Origin: Sporichthyaceae bacterium | GTDB lineage: Bacteria; Actinomycetota; Actinomycetes; JACCUZ01 | Length of the DNA stretch: 10,816 bases | Assembly (NCBI GenBank): GCA_013698395.1 | Contig: JACCUZ010000379.1 | Coordinates: forward strand, 1 to 10,816 | Direction of reading: 5' to 3' | In this document: piece after piece, positions 6,995 through 10,816 of the stretch | How positions within the stretch are numbered: the stretch's first letter is position 1 | How the letters are laid out: each line of letters starts with the position of its first letter | The notes under the pieces: generated by a model | The model's input: only the letters and a program-made list of their open reading frames with translations | Databases searched by the model: none | What the model was told of the DNA's origin: nothing | Translations under genes and position numbers: made by a program

Positions 6995-7000
6995 AGTCTA
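6995..7000 (-). promoter_or_regulatory. Possible -10 box of the gcvP promoter
   Basis: TAGACT on the minus strand at 7000-6995 fits the TAnnnT form of an actinobacterial -10 box. It would start transcription around 6988, just before the riboswitch closing stem at 6977. The -35 region (around 7018-7024) is poor. It lies between the stop of the second MerR gene at 7028 and the aptamer, the only place where a dedicated gcvP promoter could fit without lying inside the upstream gene. Confidence 0.42.
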
Positions 7001-7027
7001 ACCCCGACGACGCCGGACGAGCAGCGC

Positions 7028-7678
<651 letters not shown>

Positions 7679-7764
7679 GACGACCTCCGTCTCACCGCCC
7701 CGGGGAAGGACCGGTGCCATCCAAGATCACACCAGTGAAGTTACAGCAGGGGCGTTCTGCTCTG

Positions 7765-7793
7765 ACGGTACGCATCGGGTGGTCGCCGGTCAA
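7765..7793 (-). promoter_or_regulatory. Sigma-70-type promoter for the second MerR gene
   Basis: On the minus strand TTGACC (7793-7788) and TACCGT (7770-7765) are separated by exactly 17 bp, a near-ideal housekeeping promoter for an actinomycete. Transcription would begin near 7758, giving a leader of about 80 bases to the GTG at 7678. It lies in the roughly 150-bp gap after the DUF151 gene, suggesting that the MerR gene can be transcribed apart from the upstream genes. Confidence 0.55.
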
Positions 7794-7854
7794 CGAGGTG
7801 GGGGTCATCGCTCGCGGCGTGTCCGGCCACCGAGGGCGCAGGGCCCAAGGGTCA

Positions 7855-7875
7855 ACCTGAGGTCGAGGGTCAGGT
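7855..7875 (-). terminator. Possible weak terminator or hairpin at the end of the DUF151 gene
   Basis: ACCTGA (7855-7860) and TCAGGT (7870-7875) are a perfect six-base inverted repeat with a nine-base loop, overlapping the stop codon of the DUF151 gene. There is no T run, so termination by this element alone is doubtful, but the promoter just downstream fits a transcription-unit boundary here. Confidence 0.3.
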
Positions 7876-8346
7876 CTGCTGGGGACCGCCGAAGTCCTCC
7901 GGCGTGATCTGATCGAGGAACTCACGGAACTTCTCGACCTCGTCCTCCTGCTCGTCCGGGATCGAGATACCCGCCTCGGCGAGGACCTCCTCCGCGCCGA
8001 AGATCGGCGTGCTGGTACGTAGGGCCACCGCGATCGCGTCCGACGGGCGGGCGCTGACCTCGACGCCGCTGGCGAACACCATCTCGGCGTAGAAGACTCC
8101 GTCACGCAAAGAGGTGATCCGCACCTGCGTCAGCTGCTGCCCGGCGGCCTCCAGCAGGTCGCGGATCAGGTCGTGGGTCAGCGGCCGCGGCGGGACCACC
8201 CCCTGCTGGGCAAAGGCGATGGCCGTCGCCTCCCCCGCACCGATCCAGATCGGCAGGTAGCGCTCCCCCCCGGACTCCTTGAGCAGCACGATCGGTTGGT
8301 TCGAGGGCATCTCGACCCGCACTCCCACCACGTCCAGCTCGTTCAC
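7870..8346 (-). CDS. DUF151 (bifunctional nuclease) family protein, Rv1829-like
   Basis: A 158-residue protein covering the whole DUF151 fold. It has VVGVRVEMPSNQPIVLLKE (residues 6-24), then YLPIWIGAGEATAIAFAQQG, PRPLTHDLIRDLL, and the conserved EVSARPSDAIAVALR segment. The C-terminus is acidic (DEQEDEVEKFREFLDQI), typical of the actinobacterial form. Plant and some bacterial members have been reported to have nuclease activity, but the role in actinobacteria is unsettled. The start is a GTG at 8346 with AAGGTGAG just upstream. It follows the FtsR-type gene by about 30 bp, in the same position as Rv1829 in M. tuberculosis, so it probably belongs to the same operon. Confidence 0.93.
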   Translation of the reverse strand: MNELDVVGVRVEMPSNQPIVLLKESGGERYLPIWIGAGEATAIAFAQQGVVPPRPLTHDLIRDLLEAAGQQLTQVRITSLRDGVFYAEMVFASGVEVSARPSDAIAVALRTSTPIFGAEEVLAEAGISIPDEQEDEVEKFREFLDQITPEDFGGPQQT

Positions 8347-8377
8347 GCGCTCACCTTACTGCGCCACTCGACGGCGA

Positions 8378-9130
8378 TCAGCGACCGACGATGTCCCGCA
8401 ACCGGGCGCGCACCAGCGCCGTGTGCAGCCGGAGGGCGGTGGCGCCCAGCTCGCGGGCGACTTCCTCGGCGCGGACCCGCGCGTCGGGGCTGCGCTGGCG
8501 CAGCAGGGGTCCGACGACCTGGGCCATCAGGTCCGCCTCCCGCTGAGCCGCGGTGCGGAAGGCTCGCAGGTGCCGGGGCTCCAAGCCGTAGGTCGACAAC
8601 TCGGCCACGGCCGTCGCCACCACCAGCGCGTCGGCGTCGTAGTGCGGGCCGGCCGCCGCGGCGGCGGACCCCCGCACGGCTTCGATCAGGCCGAAGCCCT
8701 CGATCTGGGTCAGCAGCTCGTCGTCCAGTCCCGCCGCTTCCGCGAGCTCGGCCCGTGACAGGCGCAGCTCGACGTTCTCCGGCGCGAGCGCACGCGGGCC
8801 AGGCAGGCCCTCGCGGGCGTTGTTCGGCACCCGTGGCCGCTCGCCGGGTGCGGCCGGCGGATCGAGCCCCCGGTCGATCGCGTCGAGGTGCTCGCGGATC
8901 ACGCGCAGCGGCAGGTAGTGGTCGCGCTGGGTCGCCAGAACGTAGCGCAGCCGTGCCACGTCGGCGTGGCTGAACTTGCGGTACCCCGACGGGGTGCGCG
9001 CGGGTTCCACCAGCCGTTCCGACTCGAGAAACCGGATCTTGGAGATGGTGACGTCGGGGAACTCGCCGCGCAGCTGCGCCAGGACCTCCCCGATGCTCAT
9101 CAGCGAGCTGGCGGGAAGGGCAGCGCTCAT
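8378..9130 (-). CDS. ftsR: MerR-family cell-division regulator FtsR-like (Rv1828-like)
   Basis: A 250-residue MerR-type regulator. The N-terminal helix-turn-helix covers residues 11-55 (MSIGEVLAQL, FPDVTISKIRFLE, RTPSGYRKFSHADVARLRYVL), followed by the second helix pair LPLRVIREHLDAIDRG. The C-terminal half (from about residue 125) is helical, with RAELAEAAGLDDELLTQIEGFGLI, and lacks clustered cysteines. It corresponds to Rv1828 of M. tuberculosis and FtsR of Corynebacterium glutamicum, which activates ftsZ; that function is inherited by homology and synteny, not shown here. The ATG at 9130 overlaps the stop of the FHA gene (ATGA), so translation is coupled. ATG 9100 is a possible later start. 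A variable linker (about residues 88-115) separates the two halves. Confidence 0.88.
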   Translation of the reverse strand: MSAALPASSLMSIGEVLAQLRGEFPDVTISKIRFLESERLVEPARTPSGYRKFSHADVARLRYVLATQRDHYLPLRVIREHLDAIDRGLDPPAAPGERPRVPNNAREGLPGPRALAPENVELRLSRAELAEAAGLDDELLTQIEGFGLIEAVRGSAAAAAGPHYDADALVVATAVAELSTYGLEPRHLRAFRTAAQREADLMAQVVGPLLRQRSPDARVRAEEVARELGATALRLHTALVRARLRDIVGR

Positions 9131-9651
9131 CCGGTCGACCCGCTCTGGCTGGGATAGAAGATCAGGCGGTACTTGCCGACCTGGACCTCATCCCCGCTGG
9201 AGAGGGTCGTCTCGTCGATGCGGTCGCGGTTGACGTACGTGCCGTTGAGCGAGCCGACGTCGCGCACGGCGAAGCCGTTGCCCTGGCGGACGAACTCCGC
9301 GTGCCGTCTCGACACGGTCACGTCGTCGAGGAAGATGTCGCTGGACGGATGGCGACCGGCGCTGGTCGTGTCGGAGTCCAGCAGGAACCGGCTCCCGGAG
9401 TTGGGCCCCCGACGCACCACCAGCAGCGCCGAGCCCGGCGGCAGGGCGTCGATCGCCGCCTGGTCGGCACCGGAGAGCCCCTCGGCCTTCTCCGACGGCT
9501 CGGCCGGCTCGAAACCCCCGCTGATCGTGATCGTCGAGGTCTCGCCCGATGAGCCGGCGCTCGCACTGCCGGGCCGCAGCGCGGCACCGCAGTTGCTGCA
9601 GAACCTCGCGTCGTCGGGGTTGCTGTGTCCGCACTGGGTGCAGCTCTGCAT
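9127..9651 (-). CDS. Zinc-ribbon/FHA-domain signalling protein (GarA/OdhI-like)
   Basis: A 174-residue protein with two parts. Residues 1-25 are a zinc ribbon (Cys4, Cys7, Cys18, Cys21). Residues about 75-165 are an FHA phosphothreonine-binding domain, with SAGRHPSSD (97-105), VSRRHAEF (113-120) and SLNGTYVN (134-141), including the key Arg100, Ser114, His117 and Asn136. Between them, GETSTITIS (36-44) matches the place of the ETTS phosphorylation motif of GarA and OdhI. In those proteins PknB or PknG phosphorylation makes the FHA domain bind its own tail and stops inhibition of 2-oxoglutarate dehydrogenase and regulation of glutamate enzymes. The ATG at 9651 has an excellent GGGGAGG eight bases upstream; upstream in-frame codons overlap gcvH and are not used. 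The gene lies between gcvH and ftsR, as garA does in M. tuberculosis. Confidence 0.9.
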   Translation of the reverse strand: MQSCTQCGHSNPDDARFCSNCGAALRPGSASAGSSGETSTITISGGFEPAEPSEKAEGLSGADQAAIDALPPGSALLVVRRGPNSGSRFLLDSDTTSAGRHPSSDIFLDDVTVSRRHAEFVRQGNGFAVRDVGSLNGTYVNRDRIDETTLSSGDEVQVGKYRLIFYPSQSGSTG

Positions 9652-9662
9652 CAGGTGTGCCT

Positions 9663-9677
9663 CCCCGGCCACGGGGG
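9663..9677 (-). promoter_or_regulatory. Hairpin that could hide the FHA-gene ribosome binding site
   Basis: On the minus strand a CCCC run (within 9677-9673) can pair with the GGGG of the GGGGAGG Shine-Dalgarno sequence (9666-9663) across a seven-base loop. The pairing is four G-C pairs only, so it is weak and could occur by chance in GC-rich DNA. The 88-bp gap after gcvH also has TAAGGT (9716-9711), a possible -10 box with no recognisable -35. Confidence 0.22.
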
Positions 9678-9739
9678 TGTCGTGACCTCGACGGTGAGCG
9701 GGTTGCGCCGACCTTATCCTGCAGCAAAGGGTGAGGGGG

Positions 9740-10129
9740 CTAGCCCGACGAGTCCAGCGTTGCCTGGTAGGTCGCTGCGTCAAGGAGGCCCTCGGCGGAC
9801 ATGCCGGCGTCCGGCCGGATGGTGAGCATCCACCCGTCACCATAAGGATCGGTGTTCACCGTCTCGGGAGCGGAGTCGAGGTTCTCGTTGCGTTCCACGA
9901 CGGTGCCGGTGACGGGGGCGTAGACGTCGGACACGCTCTTGGTGGACTCCACCTCACCGCACGGCTCCCCGGCCGTGACCCGGGCGCCCGGCTCCGGGAG
10001 GGTCACGAAGACAATGTCCCCGAGGGCGTCCTGGGCGTAGTCGGTGACCCCGACCCGGACGGTGTCGCCCTCGGTGCGCAGCCACTCGTGGTCCTTGGTG
10101 TACTGCAGGTCCTCTGGGAGCGCGGTCAC
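9740..10129 (-). CDS. gcvH: Glycine cleavage system H protein
   Basis: A 129-residue lipoyl carrier protein, the normal length. It starts with LPEDLQYTKDHEWL, continues with GVTDYAQDALGDIVFVTLPEPG, and carries the lipoylation site in GEVESTKSVSDVYAP, with Lys64 as the lysine that bears lipoic acid. It shuttles the aminomethyl group from the P-protein to the T-protein and then returns electrons to dihydrolipoyl dehydrogenase. The GTG start at 10129 overlaps the stop of the DUF881 gene by four bases (GTGA), so the two are translationally coupled. It is separated from gcvP by four regulatory or unknown genes, and no riboswitch is visible in front of it. The stop is a TAG at 9742-9740. Confidence 0.97.
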   Translation of the reverse strand: MTALPEDLQYTKDHEWLRTEGDTVRVGVTDYAQDALGDIVFVTLPEPGARVTAGEPCGEVESTKSVSDVYAPVTGTVVERNENLDSAPETVNTDPYGDGWMLTIRPDAGMSAEGLLDAATYQATLDSSG

Positions 10130-10816
10130 CTGTCGCCGTCCGTCTCGTCCGTCTCGTTGCTGGCGCCCCCGGTGTCGGGGGCCGGGCGAGCGTAACGAGG
10201 CGACGGAGGGACCCGCAAGGAGCTGATCCGCACAGACGACCGCTGGGTCACCAGCCCCTGTGCCTCGCGCTGGCGGAGCACATCGATCACCCCGCCGGGG
10301 ATGTCGAGGGCCGCCGCGAGGGTGCGCGGCTCGCCGATCACCCGGAACCGGTAGGGCGACACCAGCACCTCTCCGTCGACCTCGATCCCGCCCTCGACGT
10401 CGACGAGCGCCGTGCTGGTGACCACCCGCACGGCGGGTCCGTCAACGGTGGACAGCTCAATGACCTCGGCTCCCGCGTCGCGCAGCTCCTGCAGCGCGTC
10501 GAGCAGCACATCTGCGCCGACCACGCCGGCCGGGTCGCTGATCGTGAGCTCGATGCCCGGCCCTACAGCCGGGAGGGTCCCGGCCAGGATCCCGAGGACC
10601 CGGGCCCGGTCGCGCGCCTCCTCGAGAGCGACCAGGTTGCCGTTGCTGCCGCCGGCGACCTGGTCGCGCGTCTGCTGCAGCTCGCGGGCCTCGGCCTGCA
10701 GCCGGGCGGCCCGCTCGGACACGTCGTCGAGGATCCGCACCAGGTCGGTCTGACGCAGCCCGTCGAGCTCGGCGTCGCGCGTCGCCCGGACCTGGACCGC
10801 GGCGGCGAAGCCGAGG
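10126..10816 (-). CDS. DUF881 family protein, 5' end outside window (Rv1825-like)
   Basis: The frame is open to the right edge, so the N-terminus is missing; about 229 residues remain. The visible part begins LGFAAAVQVRATRDAELDGL, probably the end of the N-terminal membrane segment and the start of the outside part. It is followed by a coiled-coil stretch (DDVSERAARLQAEARELQQ) and the DUF881 core: GILAGTLPAVGPGIELTISD, LLDALQELRDAGAEVIELS and the FRVIGEPRTLAAALDIPGGV segment. A GTG at 10740 could be taken as a start, but the homologous upstream sequence shows the gene continues. Family members are usually single-span membrane proteins next to small membrane proteins and gcvH; their function is unknown. 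The C-terminus is a low-complexity acidic tail that overlaps the gcvH start by four bases. Confidence 0.9.
   Translation of the reverse strand, partial: LGFAAAVQVRATRDAELDGLRQTDLVRILDDVSERAARLQAEARELQQTRDQVAGGSNGNLVALEEARDRARVLGILAGTLPAVGPGIELTISDPAGVVGADVLLDALQELRDAGAEVIELSTVDGPAVRVVTSTALVDVEGGIEVDGEVLVSPYRFRVIGEPRTLAAALDIPGGVIDVLRQREAQGLVTQRSSVRISSLRVPPSPRYARPAPDTGGASNETDETDGDR

Noticed and set aside
9652..9843. N-terminal extension of the FHA protein by 64 codons
   Set aside because: It overlaps the end of gcvH and lacks homology; the ATG at 9651 has a strong ribosome binding site and starts the zinc ribbon.

Overview
The window is GC-rich chromosomal DNA of an actinomycete (high-GC Gram-positive). 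The base composition, GTG starts, four-base start/stop overlaps and gene content all fit. The strongest clue is the run DUF881 - gcvH - FHA protein - MerR (ftsR type) - DUF151 - MerR - gcvP. From memory this matches the Mycobacterium tuberculosis Rv1825-Rv1832 neighbourhood and the odhI-ftsR region of Corynebacterium. The DUF5999 gene points to a Streptomyces-like or related filamentous lineage rather than a mycobacterium, but the genus cannot be fixed from this sequence. All genes lie on the minus strand except the small DUF5999 gene.

Right part (10816 down to 3896), read on the minus strand: the 3' part of a DUF881 gene, gcvH (lipoyl carrier of the glycine cleavage system), a zinc-ribbon/FHA protein of the GarA/OdhI group, an FtsR-type MerR regulator, a DUF151 bifunctional-nuclease-family protein, a second MerR regulator with its own likely promoter, a glycine riboswitch (one aptamer plus a 'ghost' aptamer hairpin), and gcvP. 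The block combines glycine catabolism with FHA-based control of central nitrogen/carbon metabolism (known for the family) and control of cell division (known for FtsR).

Middle (about 3500-3900): a 66-residue Cys/His-containing DUF5999 gene on the plus strand, convergent with gcvP and divergent from the next operon. A 12-bp palindrome overlaps its ribosome binding site.

Left part (3505 down to 1): a translationally coupled operon of a type III polyketide synthase with an intact Cys-His-Asn triad, an isoprenylcysteine-methyltransferase-like membrane enzyme and an FAD-dependent oxidoreductase. This is the srsABC-type arrangement for making and modifying phenolic lipids (alkylresorcinols or alkylquinones). 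It is followed by a PAP2/inositol-phosphorylceramide-synthase-like membrane protein cut by the window edge. Before that last gene lie four hexamer repeats phased at exactly 11 bp over a possible promoter, which looks like a binding site for an OmpR/SARP-type regulator.

No mobile elements, CRISPR arrays, tRNA or rRNA genes were seen. The regulatory details (the 11-bp array, the riboswitch layout, the palindrome at the DUF5999 start) are the parts most worth a second look.
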